This document shows, one piece after another, positions 44,902 to 53,556 of a stretch of 64,000 bases of DNA. The position numbers and the translations under genes were made by a program. The notes under the pieces were generated by a model that had not been told where the DNA came from, searched no databases, and saw nothing but the letters and a program-made list of their open reading frames with translations. Source of the DNA: JASHVB01 sp035508435. GTDB lineage: Bacteria > Pseudomonadota > Alphaproteobacteria > Acetobacterales > Acetobacteraceae. Where the stretch lies: the NCBI GenBank assembly GCA_035508435.1, contig DATJNA010000256.1:5909-69908 (forward strand). Direction: 5' to 3'. How positions within the stretch are numbered: position 1 is the stretch's first letter; each line of letters starts with the position of its first letter.

Positions 44902-46307
44902 TACTGCCGCACTCCTGACGTCACGCGCGCGTCCACGGGCACCGGCTCGCCGTAGCCCGCATCCAGCTCGGCGATCGAACGCTGCCGTGTCTCGAATCCA
45001 AACAGGGCGAAGCCGAGGCCACATAACACCAGCCACGCGGCCAGGAAGAGAAACGAGGCCGGAATGGCGGCGACCGTCACGTCCGGCTTCACCACGTTGG
45101 ACGAGCCGACGATCACTGCCAGGCCGAGCGGGCCGACGATCTTGCCGATGCCGCCGAACCCGTAGGCCGAGCCCATGCCGGTGGTGCGCAGGCGCGTGGG
45201 CCAGACTTCCGCCGAGTATGGGCCGACGATGGCGAAGCCGCCGTCATAGAAGAAATCGCCGAGCACGATGAACAGCCAGAACAGCGACACGCCGCCGAGG
45301 ACGATGTTGTGAAGAATGCCGGCGGCGGCGACGCAGACCGCACCGCCGAAGCCTACCAGCATGCCGCCGGTGCGGCGGCCGATGGCCTCGGCGAGCCATG
45401 AGAAGACGATGCGGCCGACGATGCCGGCCGCGGTGATCCAGATGAACATGCCCGCGGCGGCGGCGGGGGTCACGCCGAGCTGCATCACGAACAGGGTCGG
45501 TCCCCACAGCCCGATGCCGTAGCCCGCGGTCTGGGCACCGATGCTGGCCATCCAGGACACCGCGATGCTGCGGGGATATTTCAACAGATCGGTCCAGGCG
45601 GTTGGCGGCGATGCGGCCGTGGCGATTGGCGCGGGCAACGAATCCGGCGGCACCTTGAGCGCCCACGCGACCGAGCGGCGCGCCTCCTCGGCGCGTCCCT
45701 GGCTGAGCAACCAGTGCGGCGACTCCGGTACCCATGCGCGGATCACCAGGGTGAACAAGGCCGGCGCCAGCCCGACGACGAACAAGCCGCGCCAGCCGAT
45801 TTCCGGGGCGAGGAAGGCGCCGAGCACGGAAGCGATCATGACACCGAGCGGGATGAAGACCGTGACGATGCCGCCGATGAAGCCGCGCATGCGCGATGGG
45901 ACGAACTCCTGCACCAGCGGCAGGTCGACGCAATACAGGCCGCCGACGCCGAAGCCGACGAAGAAGCGGAAAATCGACAGGTAGATCCAGCCATGGTCCG
46001 GCGTGAAGGCCAGCACGCCGGTGGCGATGGAGAAGTTGATGACCGTGCCGATGAAGACGCGGCGGCGGCCGACGACGTCGGCGATGCGCCCCCAGATGAA
46101 CGCGCCCAGGATCGCGCCGATGCCGGAGGACAGCAGGATGATCGCCGACTGCCCGAATGTCAGGCCCCACGGCTTGATGATGAAGGCAAGCACGAAGCCG
46201 ATCAGGAAATAGTCGAAGAACTCCAGCATGTCGCCAATGATGGCGGCGGCGACGATCTTGATCTGGTTGGCGGTCAGCGAGCGGGCCTGGTCGAGGCGTT
46301 CGAACAT
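44901..46307 (-). CDS. MFS transporter, sialate:H+ symporter-like (SHS) type
   Basis: A 468-residue carrier with about 12 membrane helices. The first part (IGDMLEFFDYFLIGFVLAFII) and the loop RIADVVGRRRVFIGT are typical of the sugar/metabolite:proton symporter branch of the major facilitator superfamily that takes up aromatic acids or carboxylates. AGGGAAC lies 7 nt before the ATG at 46307. As first gene of the minus-strand catabolic run it probably imports the substrate of the downstream enzymes. Confidence 0.92.
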   Translation of the reverse strand: MFERLDQARSLTANQIKIVAAAIIGDMLEFFDYFLIGFVLAFIIKPWGLTFGQSAIILLSSGIGAILGAFIWGRIADVVGRRRVFIGTVINFSIATGVLAFTPDHGWIYLSIFRFFVGFGVGGLYCVDLPLVQEFVPSRMRGFIGGIVTVFIPLGVMIASVLGAFLAPEIGWRGLFVVGLAPALFTLVIRAWVPESPHWLLSQGRAEEARRSVAWALKVPPDSLPAPIATAASPPTAWTDLLKYPRSIAVSWMASIGAQTAGYGIGLWGPTLFVMQLGVTPAAAAGMFIWITAAGIVGRIVFSWLAEAIGRRTGGMLVGFGGAVCVAAAGILHNIVLGGVSLFWLFIVLGDFFYDGGFAIVGPYSAEVWPTRLRTTGMGSAYGFGGIGKIVGPLGLAVIVGSSNVVKPDVTVAAIPASFLFLAAWLVLCGLGFALFGFETRQRSIAELDAGYGEPVPVDARVTSGVRQ

Positions 46308-46471
46308 AGTGAGTTCCCTTCGCCGGGCGTACTGTTCTTTTTTTTTGGCGCAGTCCTGCCCGGGTCGTTCGGTTGGTGGTGGCGGCGGGTGGCATGATAG
46401 GGTATTCCGCCGGCCTGGGAAGAGCATCGTTTGCCATGCCGCACCGGCATGGCCATGGAGAACGACAGAGC

Positions 46472-46711
46472 ATGCTTGAGCTGCGTCCGAACTGTGAATG
46501 CTGCAATCGCGATCTGCCGCCCGACAGCCTGGCGGCCCGCATCTGCTCTTTTGAATGCACGTTCTGCGCGGACTGTGCCGACGGCGTGCTGGGCGGACGC
46601 TGTCCCAACTGTGGCGGCGAACTGCTGCGCCGTCCGGTGCGGCCGGCAGAGAAGCTGGCGCGGTTTCCCGCTTCGACCGTGCGAAAGGTGAAGGCGGAGG
46701 GATGCGCTTAA
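46472..46711 (+). CDS. DUF1272 family small zinc-binding protein
   Basis: A 79-residue cysteine-rich protein. It begins MLELRPNCECCNRDLPPDS and carries four Cys pairs (CECC, CSFEC, CADC, CPNC), followed by GGELLRRPVRP, the DUF1272 pattern. It probably binds one or two zinc ions. Function unknown. The start at 46472 is the family start; GAACGACAGAG upstream is a modest ribosome site. It is divergent from the MFS gene. Confidence 0.88.
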   Translation: MLELRPNCECCNRDLPPDSLAARICSFECTFCADCADGVLGGRCPNCGGELLRRPVRPAEKLARFPASTVRKVKAEGCA

Positions 46712-46843
46712 GCTTGCGGCGTTGAAATCGCGGCCGACGGGCTGCATGCACGCATTCTTATCGCCGCGTGCATACACCTATATTCAAGCTCCGGGATGGC
46801 TTCAGGGAGGTGGGCCAGCCCGCGAATGGACTGGCCCGGCCTC

Positions 46844-46924
46844 CTACCGCGGTTTCACGATGATCTTGACCGTGAGGCCAGCAATCACTATGATCCACGG
46901 CAGGAGATGACAATGATGTGCCAT
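46844..46924 (-). CDS. 26-aa hydrophobic peptide, candidate type I toxin
   Basis: Not in any family I know. The ORF starts MAHHCHLLPW, continues through a single hydrophobic stretch (IIVIAGLTV) and ends KIIVKPR, the form of small membrane-acting type I toxins such as AapA. AGGAG (46932-46936) lies 7 nt before the ATG. A stem-loop begins at the stop codon (GGAGG..GGGCCAG / CTGGCCC..CCTCC, 46806-46844). An 11-bp perfect inverted repeat (46828-46838 and 46950-46960) would pair the two ends of the mRNA. A convergent promoter and terminator for an antisense RNA overlap the start region. I see no equally clear promoter for the peptide mRNA. Confidence 0.6.
   Translation of the reverse strand: MAHHCHLLPWIIVIAGLTVKIIVKPR
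46866..46894 (+). promoter_or_regulatory. Near-consensus sigma70 promoter inside the small ORF, antisense
   Basis: TTGACC (46866-46871), 17-bp spacer, TATGAT (46889-46894): five of six matches at each box and ideal spacing, in GC-rich DNA where such matches are rare. It fires towards the start codon of the 26-aa ORF, against it. Confidence 0.7.
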
Positions 46925-46972
46925 TGCTTCTCTCCTACTGAAAGCCGGTCGGGCCAGTCCCGGCCGGCTTTT
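46901..46972 (+). ncRNA. Predicted ~72-nt antisense RNA (candidate type I antitoxin)
   Basis: Predicted from the promoter at 46866 (start about 7 nt after the -10 box) to the terminator at 46972. It is fully complementary to the first 8 codons, start codon and Shine-Dalgarno site of the 26-aa ORF, and to the 5' arm of the long-range pairing. That matches how IsoA-type RNAs block AapA toxin synthesis. The ends are inferred, not observed. Confidence 0.5.
46941..46972 (+). terminator. Intrinsic terminator of the antisense RNA
   Basis: AAAGCCGG (46941-46948) pairs with CCGGCTTT (46964-46971), with GGGCCAG-type inner pairing, ending TTTT. The part 46950-46960 (CGGGCCAGTCC) is also one arm of the 11-bp inverted repeat that flanks the small ORF. 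Confidence 0.75.
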
Positions 46973-47070
46973 GCATTCTGAGAGAAAGAGATGAACGGAC
47001 TGTTGCCGCAGTTCAGACAATCGTGTGCAACGGAGCCCAGCAATCGCCGACTGGACGCGGCCAGAGATTT

Positions 47071-47379
47071 TTATCTGGGCGCGAGCGTAGCCTTTGCCGA
47101 CAGCAACCGTTCGTCTTCGGTGTCGGCCGATTCTTGATCGGGGAGCGGAGCTGAAGCCCTGGCCTCCTGTTCAATGTCCGCGAGACCCGGGTTCATCGTC
47201 ACTCCAACCGCAGCAAGAATACCATGTCGAGCAGGCCATGCTGCGCACCACAAAGCGATGCCATCGACCCGTTCCTTTTGCCCACAGCTCTCTATCGGCA
47301 AGCTGCCGGAGGCAACAATCTCGCCACCTTGAACGATAGAATATGGGTCCATTGTCGTATCACTTGCCACGGCTTTCAT
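47071..47379 (-). CDS. Hypothetical protein following the TonB receptor
   Basis: A 102-residue ORF of unknown family. The start ATG at 47379 overlaps the stop of the TonB-receptor gene (ATGA), the usual sign of translational coupling. The sequence has a globular look (YSIVQGGEIVASGSLPIESCG, WCAAWPARHGILAAVGV) and a charged tail. The third-codon-position GC is lower than in neighbours, which argues either for acquired DNA or against it being coding. I keep it at moderate confidence. Confidence 0.45.
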   Translation of the reverse strand: MKAVASDTTMDPYSIVQGGEIVASGSLPIESCGQKERVDGIALWCAAWPARHGILAAVGVTMNPGLADIEQEARASAPLPDQESADTEDERLLSAKATLAPR

Positions 47380-49427
47380 AACCGCACCGTCACGCCGGCG
47401 ATCACCCGCCGCTCCACCGGCGGGCCGGCGGTCTCCAGCAGCCGCGATTGATTGAACTGTTGCGCTGATAACGATAGCGTCATCGTCTCGGTCAGCCGAT
47501 ATCCGACGCGAGCATCCAACGTCAGGTAATTGTCGACATTCACCGGCAGCAGCGCAGTGCGACTGTCATTCAGCCGATAGTCCAGATAGCTGGATTGCCA
47601 GCGGCCGAGCAAATCCAGTTCCCATTTGCCGCGTGTGTAGCCAATGCCGCCGATCACCACATGCTCGGGCACGCTGTGTGCGTACTCAACGATGCCTGTC
47701 GTCATTGCACCGGTATTCAACACGGTATGGTCGGTCGTCGCCGCCAGCGAATAGCTCGCCTGCCAGCGGAACCCGGCCGCATTGTGGCCCTTCAGTTCCA
47801 GCTCGGCGCCGGCCGCGGTGCTGTATCCGACATTCGCCGAGACGAACATCGGCGCCCCCACCGGTGAGATGCTCAGCGGCGCACCGAACGGCCAGGCGAT
47901 GATGTCGTCGGTCCATTGCGAAAACAGCGCCGTGCGCAGCGTGGAGGCGATCGCAGGCAATGCACGGTCATAGTCCAGCTCGACATTCCAGACGATCGTC
48001 GGATGCAGGTCCGGCGTCCCGGAATAGGCCAGGGGACTGTAAAATCCCGCCGGAATTTGCAGTGCGTATTCCAGCAATGTCGGAAGCTGCACGCCGCGCG
48101 CCGCCGACAGGCGGAACGTATCTTGCTCGGTCGCCTCCCATACCACGCCGGAATTGAAGCTCGGCTGGGTCAGCGTGGCGCGATCATACTCCTCCGGCGT
48201 CAGCCCGGTCTGCGGCAGCAGCGACCCGTCGTAATGGAGCTGCATGTGGTCGACGCGCACCGCGTTGGTCAGCTCGACCGATGGCGCCACCTGCCAGTCC
48301 CACATGAAGCTCGCGGCATAGATCGCATCGCTGATCCGGCCCAGCGCCAGACCGCCGGAATCATCGGCGTTGGCGCGATATTCCAGCCCGACACGCAGCG
48401 TGTGCGCCGCACCCAGCTTCAACAGGTCGCTCGCCTGAACGAGGTACGTCGTTTGATATTCTGTCAGACGCAACGGCATGCCGAAATTGCTGATATTGTC
48501 GATCTGCACGGCGGCATCGTTGCGGTAGGCCGACAGCGATATTTCGCCGAACCGGCTGTCGGTATTGACGCCCGCACGCACCGCGCTGGTGACCAGCCGC
48601 TCGGTATCGAACACACCCGGCGGCTCTTGCTCCGCCAGGCGCGTGTCGCCGCCGCTGGCGTCGAGGAACAATTCAGTACTCTGGTTGACCTGCCAGCGAC
48701 CGACCGCGCGCAACGTGCCGGTAAAGGGAGGCTGGCGCGCCTCCGCGTCATAAACGCCAAGCGGTCCCGGCGCGAATTCCTGCGCATTGAAGCCTCCGGC
48801 GGACAGCCGCAGCCCCGCGGCGTCGTCGATCCGACCGGTGGCGATGGCCTCGCCACCATAATAACCCTGCGTACCGCCGCGCAGCGTCGCGACATTCAGC
48901 CGGTCGCGCAGCGGATCATAGGTGATGATGTTGATCACGCCGTTCACCGCGTTGAAGCCGTACAGCGCGGAATTGGCTCCCTTGATGATCTCGATCTGGC
49001 GAATCTCGTCGAGTTGCACCGGGATCGCCGACCAGATGATGCGGCCGTAGTCCACCATGTAGACCTGCCGCCCATCCACCAGCACCATCAGATGCGGATT
49101 GGACGATTGGTTGTAGCCACGGATGCCGACATCGGCGTCGCCCAAGCCATCTTCCCGCACATCGACACCGGCAACGAAACGCAGCACATCGGGGATGCTG
49201 GTGGCGCCGGAACGGCGGATGTCGTCCTGCGTGATGATCTCCACATTGGCCGGCGCATCGGCAGCGCGCTGCGGCTTGCCGGTGACCGACATGGTGACCG
49301 GCTCGCCGAATAATTGTTCCAGCGCGCCGTAATCCACCGACTGCGCTCGCGAGGCTGGTGCCACAGTCACCGCGAGCAGGATGCCCGTCGCAAGGCACAG
49401 CAGCACTCGCGGCGCGATCATTGTCAT
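47376..49427 (-). CDS. TonB-dependent outer-membrane receptor
   Basis: A 683-residue outer-membrane receptor. The signal peptide ends near ASRAQS. The plug domain shows APANVEIITQDDIRRSGATSIPDVLRFVAGVDV, GIRGYN and IEIIKGANSALYGFNAVNGVINIIT. The remainder is an antiparallel barrel ending in a short aromatic/hydrophobic strand (VIAGVTVRL). BtuB/CirA-like receptors take up metal chelates or cobalamin; there is no cobalamin riboswitch upstream. It overlaps the YfiR-like gene by 4 bp. With the divergent hybrid kinase the arrangement recalls TonB-receptor/YfiR-like/sensor clusters. Confidence 0.92.
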   Translation of the reverse strand: MTMIAPRVLLCLATGILLAVTVAPASRAQSVDYGALEQLFGEPVTMSVTGKPQRAADAPANVEIITQDDIRRSGATSIPDVLRFVAGVDVREDGLGDADVGIRGYNQSSNPHLMVLVDGRQVYMVDYGRIIWSAIPVQLDEIRQIEIIKGANSALYGFNAVNGVINIITYDPLRDRLNVATLRGGTQGYYGGEAIATGRIDDAAGLRLSAGGFNAQEFAPGPLGVYDAEARQPPFTGTLRAVGRWQVNQSTELFLDASGGDTRLAEQEPPGVFDTERLVTSAVRAGVNTDSRFGEISLSAYRNDAAVQIDNISNFGMPLRLTEYQTTYLVQASDLLKLGAAHTLRVGLEYRANADDSGGLALGRISDAIYAASFMWDWQVAPSVELTNAVRVDHMQLHYDGSLLPQTGLTPEEYDRATLTQPSFNSGVVWEATEQDTFRLSAARGVQLPTLLEYALQIPAGFYSPLAYSGTPDLHPTIVWNVELDYDRALPAIASTLRTALFSQWTDDIIAWPFGAPLSISPVGAPMFVSANVGYSTAAGAELELKGHNAAGFRWQASYSLAATTDHTVLNTGAMTTGIVEYAHSVPEHVVIGGIGYTRGKWELDLLGRWQSSYLDYRLNDSRTALLPVNVDNYLTLDARVGYRLTETMTLSLSAQQFNQSRLLETAGPPVERRVIAGVTVRL

Positions 49428-49993
49428 ATCTCTCGGATCATCATGCGGAACGCGGGCACGAAGCTGACGCCTGATGCCGCCGCGACGGCGTGGTTGAGAA
49501 CGATCTGCACACGCAGATCGGTACTGACGGCCATGGTGCAGAAGCCAGCCTCCACCGCCGGCAGTTCCGCCGTGATGCAGAGGATGTGGGCCGCGCGCAC
49601 GGCTGCCCCGAGTGCCGGCCCATTGGCGCCGGCCGCCGAGATCGCCACCGCGAAGCCACCGCCGGCCAGCGCGTCAGCCGGAACGAGCTGTGCCGGCAGA
49701 TGCGCGCCACGCACATCGAGGCCGCCACTGAGTTCGCCGGCAATGGCCTCCGCATCGCGCTGCGACGAGGGATCGCCTGGGTTGAAGACGACAGCAACGC
49801 GGCCGCCGCTCGGTGGTGGCTGCATGAATGCGAGCGCGCGACCGATCGTCTGCAGTTCCGGCACCGACAGCGAGGCGGCGGCAGCCGGCAGCGGCGCTGA
49901 CAGCGCGGCCACGGCAGCGAGCATCGCGCAGGCGCTCCGCCAGGCTTTCCGCTGCGGCCGCGCTTCCGATGCGCCATGCGCATGTGTCTCCAT
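49424..49993 (-). CDS. YfiR-like (DUF4154) exported protein
   Basis: A 189-residue periplasmic protein. The signal peptide runs to about PAAAA. The mature part shows alternating helices and strands, with VAVVFNPGDPSSQRDAEAIAGEL, ILCITAELPAVEAGFCTMAV and a final VQIVLNHAVAAASGVSFVPAFRMMI. The ending resembles YfiR, where a NLxxAxxxGLxFSxxLLxLA segment closes the protein. The fit is partial, so I hold the family at moderate confidence. The gene is the first of a unit with the TonB receptor and lies across a promoter region from the sensor kinase, consistent with a periplasmic signal partner. Confidence 0.6.
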   Translation of the reverse strand: METHAHGASEARPQRKAWRSACAMLAAVAALSAPLPAAAASLSVPELQTIGRALAFMQPPPSGGRVAVVFNPGDPSSQRDAEAIAGELSGGLDVRGAHLPAQLVPADALAGGGFAVAISAAGANGPALGAAVRAAHILCITAELPAVEAGFCTMAVSTDLRVQIVLNHAVAAASGVSFVPAFRMMIREI

Positions 49994-50161
49994 TCAATCG
50001 CGATCTGCGCGTTGATCGGGCGATGGTAGGTGCAACAGATTGAGCAAACATGAACACGCCAGCGAATACTTTCCGTTGCCGCCCGGTCGGGTCAGTACGG
50101 CCTTCTCACTGCGCCGCAGAGGTTTGCTTTGTGTTAATCAGTCCGGGCGTAACTGTTGGGC

Positions 50162-52621
50162 ATGCTCGGCGCCTTCCTCTCGACGCATGACATCCGCTTC
50201 TGTCTCGCCGCCGCGCTGGCGAGCTTGCTCGGCACAACACTTTGCTGGCAGGTTCTGCCGCTGCCCGGCGCGCGCCCAACGCGGGCGGGGGTGCTCCGCA
50301 CGGCGATCGCCGGCGTCGGTCTCGGCGCGACCGTCTGGATCGCATTCCGGCTGTCACTTGCCGGCTACTTCCCTTTCCTTTCGGCCGACCCCCCTGAGCC
50401 GGCGGACGCAATACCGATCTTGCTCGCCATAACCGGCGCCACGACGGCCGTCGCGGTGATCGTGTTCGCCGCGCACAGTGCGCGCACGGCCGTCCTGGCC
50501 GGCTCAGTCCTCGCCGCCACCGCCTCCTGCGTACTGTTCTTGGCCCTCAGCCACGTGGTGGCGCCGCTCATGCTCGGTTACGAGCTGGCGACAGTCCTCG
50601 AGGCGATGGTCGCAGGCACCGCCGTCTTTGCTTTCGGGTTGTGGCGCGGCAAGCGCGCGCGCGGCCGTTACCGCACGCTTGGCGCCGCCGCGATCGTGGC
50701 TGTCGGCCTGCCGGTGGTCGATTTCGGTTCGCTGGCCGCCATCCTGCCATTTTCCGCATGGGAGAGCGCCTCGGCTACCTTGGGCGCGCTGGCGCTGCGG
50801 CCGGTGTTTGTCGTATTCGCCTCGGAGTTCGTTGCCGCGCTGCTGCTGGTGCGGGCGAGCGCGGCGGTCGACCGCCAGGCGGCGGCTCGCACGACGCGGG
50901 AAAACCAGCGCCTGCGCCAGCTCACCGAAAGCACGTTCGAAGGCCTCGTGGTGCACCGCGAAGGCCGGATCGTGGACGCGAACGGCGCCTTCTGCGCGCT
51001 GGTCCAACGCAGGTTGCCAACGCTCGCGGCGCATCACCTGAGCGAATTCGCCCCCGGATTCCAGGCCGGCGCGGCAGGCCAGCCGCTACGGCTCGAGCTA
51101 CGGGCGGCGGATGGCAGCATGGTTCCGGTGGAGATGCTGTCGCGCCGCCTGTCGTTGCCCGAAGGTGAGGCGGTGGTGACCGCGGTGCGCGACATCCGCG
51201 AACGCCTGGCCGCGGAACATGCGGCCCTGGATCGCCAACGCGCCGAGGCACTGCAACGCGAGGCCGACGAACAACGCGAGCGCCGCCGCATTGCCGAGGA
51301 GGCGAGCCGGGCGAAATCCGCATTCCTGGCCATGATGAGCCATGAGATCCGCACGCCCATGAATGCCGTGCTCGGCCTCGCGTCGAGCTTGCTCGACGAC
51401 GGCCTGACCCCGGAGCAAGCCGCGGCCGTCACCGCAATTCGTGATTCCGGCGACACGCTGCTGCGCATCCTCAACGACATCCTGGATTTCTCGAAGCTGG
51501 ATGCCGGGCGGATGACGTTCGAGACCGCGCCGTTCTCGCCCGCTGCATTGATGCACGACGCGCTGAGCGTTCACCGGCCGCACGCGGTTGCCAAGGCACT
51601 GGCGATCCGGCTGGAAATCGAACCCGACTTGCCGGCCACGTTGCTGGGTGATGCCGGACGCATCCGCCAGGTGCTGCACAATCTCGTCTCCAACGCGGTG
51701 AAATTCACTGACGCGGGCGAGGTGCGCATGTCGCTCCGTTGCGAATGGCGCGATGCAACGACGGCAACGCTCGCCTGGGACGTGCAGGACACCGGCATTG
51801 GCATCGCCCCGGACAAGCTGCCCACCTTGTTCGACGCCTTCGTGCAGGCCGACGATTCGATTACGCGGCGGTTCGGCGGCTCCGGGCTGGGACTTGCGAT
51901 CAGCCAGCAACTCCTGGCGCAGATGGGTGGCACGATCGAGGTGCGGTCGACGCCAGGCGAAGGCAGCCGGTTCCGGTTCCGGTTGACGCTGCCGCTGGCC
52001 GAGCAAGCGGTGCAGGTGGTGGCCCCGGGCCATGCGGCAGCCGAAGTGGCGGCACGGCTGGCAGCGCTGGGGCGGCCGCTGCGGCTATTGCTCGCCGAAG
52101 ACAACCCGACCAACCAGTTCGTGGTGATCCGGATGTTGAAGGGCCTGCCGGTCGAGGTGGACGTGGCACAGCACGGCGCCGAGGCCGTCGCCGCGGCGTC
52201 TCGTGCCGCCTACGACGTGATCTGCATGGACATGCGCATGCCGACCATGGACGGGCTGGAAGCGACACGAACGATCCGCCGGCGCGAGGGGCCGTCGAGC
52301 CGGGCGCCGATCGTTGCGATGACGGCGAATGCGTTCCCCGAGGACATGACCGCGTGCCGCGATGCCGGCATGAACGATTTCGTCGCCAAGCCGGTGAGCA
52401 AGGATCGCTTGCTCGCAGCGCTGCTGCGGGCGGTGGAGGGCGCGACAACCCAGGCGGCACGGGCCGCAACGCCCATCGGTCAGCGCGACAGACTCCGTCA
52501 TTCCGAGGCAATCCGCCATTGCGAGGGGCACCGCGACGAAGCAATCCCGGTCATGCCGGCGCACGAGTGGCCAGGCGCCGACGCCGACGCGGTTGCTTCG
52601 GCGCTACGCCCCTTGCAGTGA
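50162..52621 (+). CDS. Hybrid sensor histidine kinase with receiver domain
   Basis: An 819-residue membrane sensor. The N-terminal 240 residues hold about seven hydrophobic segments. A PAS-like domain (STFEGLVVHREGRIVDANGAF) and a coiled coil follow, then HisKA with His394 in MMSHEIRTPMN, the HATPase boxes (LVSNAVKFTDAG, DTGIGIAPDKL, GSGLGLAISQQL) and a receiver domain with Asp690 in DMRMPTMDG. The last ~40 residues are encoded by a dispersed repeat (RHCEGHRDEAIP), and the stop lies in it. No separate response regulator follows, so the output is not visible. The ATG at 50162 is used; a TTG six bases upstream is possible. Confidence 0.93.
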   Translation: MLGAFLSTHDIRFCLAAALASLLGTTLCWQVLPLPGARPTRAGVLRTAIAGVGLGATVWIAFRLSLAGYFPFLSADPPEPADAIPILLAITGATTAVAVIVFAAHSARTAVLAGSVLAATASCVLFLALSHVVAPLMLGYELATVLEAMVAGTAVFAFGLWRGKRARGRYRTLGAAAIVAVGLPVVDFGSLAAILPFSAWESASATLGALALRPVFVVFASEFVAALLLVRASAAVDRQAAARTTRENQRLRQLTESTFEGLVVHREGRIVDANGAFCALVQRRLPTLAAHHLSEFAPGFQAGAAGQPLRLELRAADGSMVPVEMLSRRLSLPEGEAVVTAVRDIRERLAAEHAALDRQRAEALQREADEQRERRRIAEEASRAKSAFLAMMSHEIRTPMNAVLGLASSLLDDGLTPEQAAAVTAIRDSGDTLLRILNDILDFSKLDAGRMTFETAPFSPAALMHDALSVHRPHAVAKALAIRLEIEPDLPATLLGDAGRIRQVLHNLVSNAVKFTDAGEVRMSLRCEWRDATTATLAWDVQDTGIGIAPDKLPTLFDAFVQADDSITRRFGGSGLGLAISQQLLAQMGGTIEVRSTPGEGSRFRFRLTLPLAEQAVQVVAPGHAAAEVAARLAALGRPLRLLLAEDNPTNQFVVIRMLKGLPVEVDVAQHGAEAVAAASRAAYDVICMDMRMPTMDGLEATRTIRRREGPSSRAPIVAMTANAFPEDMTACRDAGMNDFVAKPVSKDRLLAALLRAVEGATTQAARAATPIGQRDRLRHSEAIRHCEGHRDEAIPVMPAHEWPGADADAVASALRPLQ

Positions 52622-52622
52622 C
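52497..52622. repeat. Dispersed CATTGCGAG-type palindromic repeat, copy F, inside the kinase 3' end
   Basis: GTCATTCCGAGGCAATCCGCC...CATTGCGAGGGGCACC...CCCCTTGCAGTGAC has the family's inverted ends. It is translated as the kinase C-terminus and contains its TGA stop (52619-52621), so it was inserted into, or replaced, the original gene end. Confidence 0.85.
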
Positions 52623-52638
52623 GCGGTACGCGGTATCC

Positions 52639-52666
52639 GCGAGGCTACACCGGCGAGGCTACACCG
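52639..52666. repeat. 14-bp direct repeat over the TauD-like stop codon
   Basis: GCGAGGCTACACCG occurs at 52639 and again at 52653. The second copy contains the stop (cta on the plus strand, 52659-52661) of the minus-strand dioxygenase gene. Confidence 0.8.
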
Positions 52667-53543
52667 GCCGATCGCCCGCCACCGTCACGCGGAACCCGGA
52701 TCGCGTATGCGGCCAGTAATCCCACATCGCGCGGTGCTGCACGCAGCGATTGTCCCAGAACGCGATCGAGTTCGGCTGCCACCGGAAGCGGCATTGGAAC
52801 AAGGGATTTTCCGCGTGCGTGTAAAGATAGTTCAGCATGGCGTGGCTCTCGTCGCGCGGCACGCCGAGCAGGCGGCGCGTGAAGCCGCGGTTGACGTACA
52901 GCGCCTTCTGTCCCGTCACCGGATGCGTGCGCACCACTGGATGCTCTGCGCGCGGATAGCTCGCCTTGTCCGCGACGCCGGCGTACTTGTAAGTGCCGCG
53001 GTAGTTCTCTTCGCCGTCGTGCACCGCCTGCATGCCGTCGAGATAGGCCTTCATCCGGTCCGACAGCGCCTCATACGCCGCGTACATCGACGCGAACAGG
53101 GTATCGCCGCCCTTGGGCGGACAGGTCTTGATGTAGAGGATGCTGCCCATCGGCGGTTCCGGGTCGCAGGACACGTCGCTGTGCCAGCCTTCGCCGTTGG
53201 CGCGCGGAGAATTCTTGTCGGCGTGGATGATCATCAGTTCCGGATGGTCCGGATGCGACGGCGCCGCCGGATGCACATGCAGCTCGCCGAAATTCCGCCC
53301 GAACGCCAGGTGTTGCTCCGGCGTCAGATGCTGATCGCGGAAGAAGATGACAAGATTCTCGGCCAGCGCGCGATGCACCTCGGCCATCTGGTGGTTGCCC
53401 AGCGGCTGTGACAGGTCGACGCCGCCGATCTCCGCGCCGATGATCGGCGTCAGCTTATCGACGTTGATCGTCTCATAGGGCGCCTCGTTGCCCGGCTGGT
53501 GCTTGTAGCGCGGACCGTTATTGCCGCGCATCGGATCCATCAT
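52659..53543 (-). CDS. TauD/TfdA-family Fe(II)/2-oxoglutarate dioxygenase
   Basis: A 294-residue oxygenase. The iron ligands are GWHSDVSC (His and Asp) and the later VQHRAMWDYWP (His), with the 2-oxoglutarate-binding Arg in the final TRSGFRVTVAG. This family oxidises sulfonates, phenoxyacetates or other small acids. AGGAGGAG lies 9 nt before the double ATG at 53543. It follows the aminotransferase gene by 13 bp on the same strand, so the two form an operon; the substrate may be an amino acid derivative. Confidence 0.93.
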   Translation of the reverse strand: MMDPMRGNNGPRYKHQPGNEAPYETINVDKLTPIIGAEIGGVDLSQPLGNHQMAEVHRALAENLVIFFRDQHLTPEQHLAFGRNFGELHVHPAAPSHPDHPELMIIHADKNSPRANGEGWHSDVSCDPEPPMGSILYIKTCPPKGGDTLFASMYAAYEALSDRMKAYLDGMQAVHDGEENYRGTYKYAGVADKASYPRAEHPVVRTHPVTGQKALYVNRGFTRRLLGVPRDESHAMLNYLYTHAENPLFQCRFRWQPNSIAFWDNRCVQHRAMWDYWPHTRSGFRVTVAGDRPV

Positions 53544-53556
53544 GCTGGCTCTCCTC

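Noticed and set aside
46860..46910. Plus-strand 16-codon ORF (MILTVRPAITMIHGRR) opposite the candidate toxin
   Set aside because: No ribosome binding site, and it overlaps the antisense promoter itself; the minus-strand ORF has the signals.
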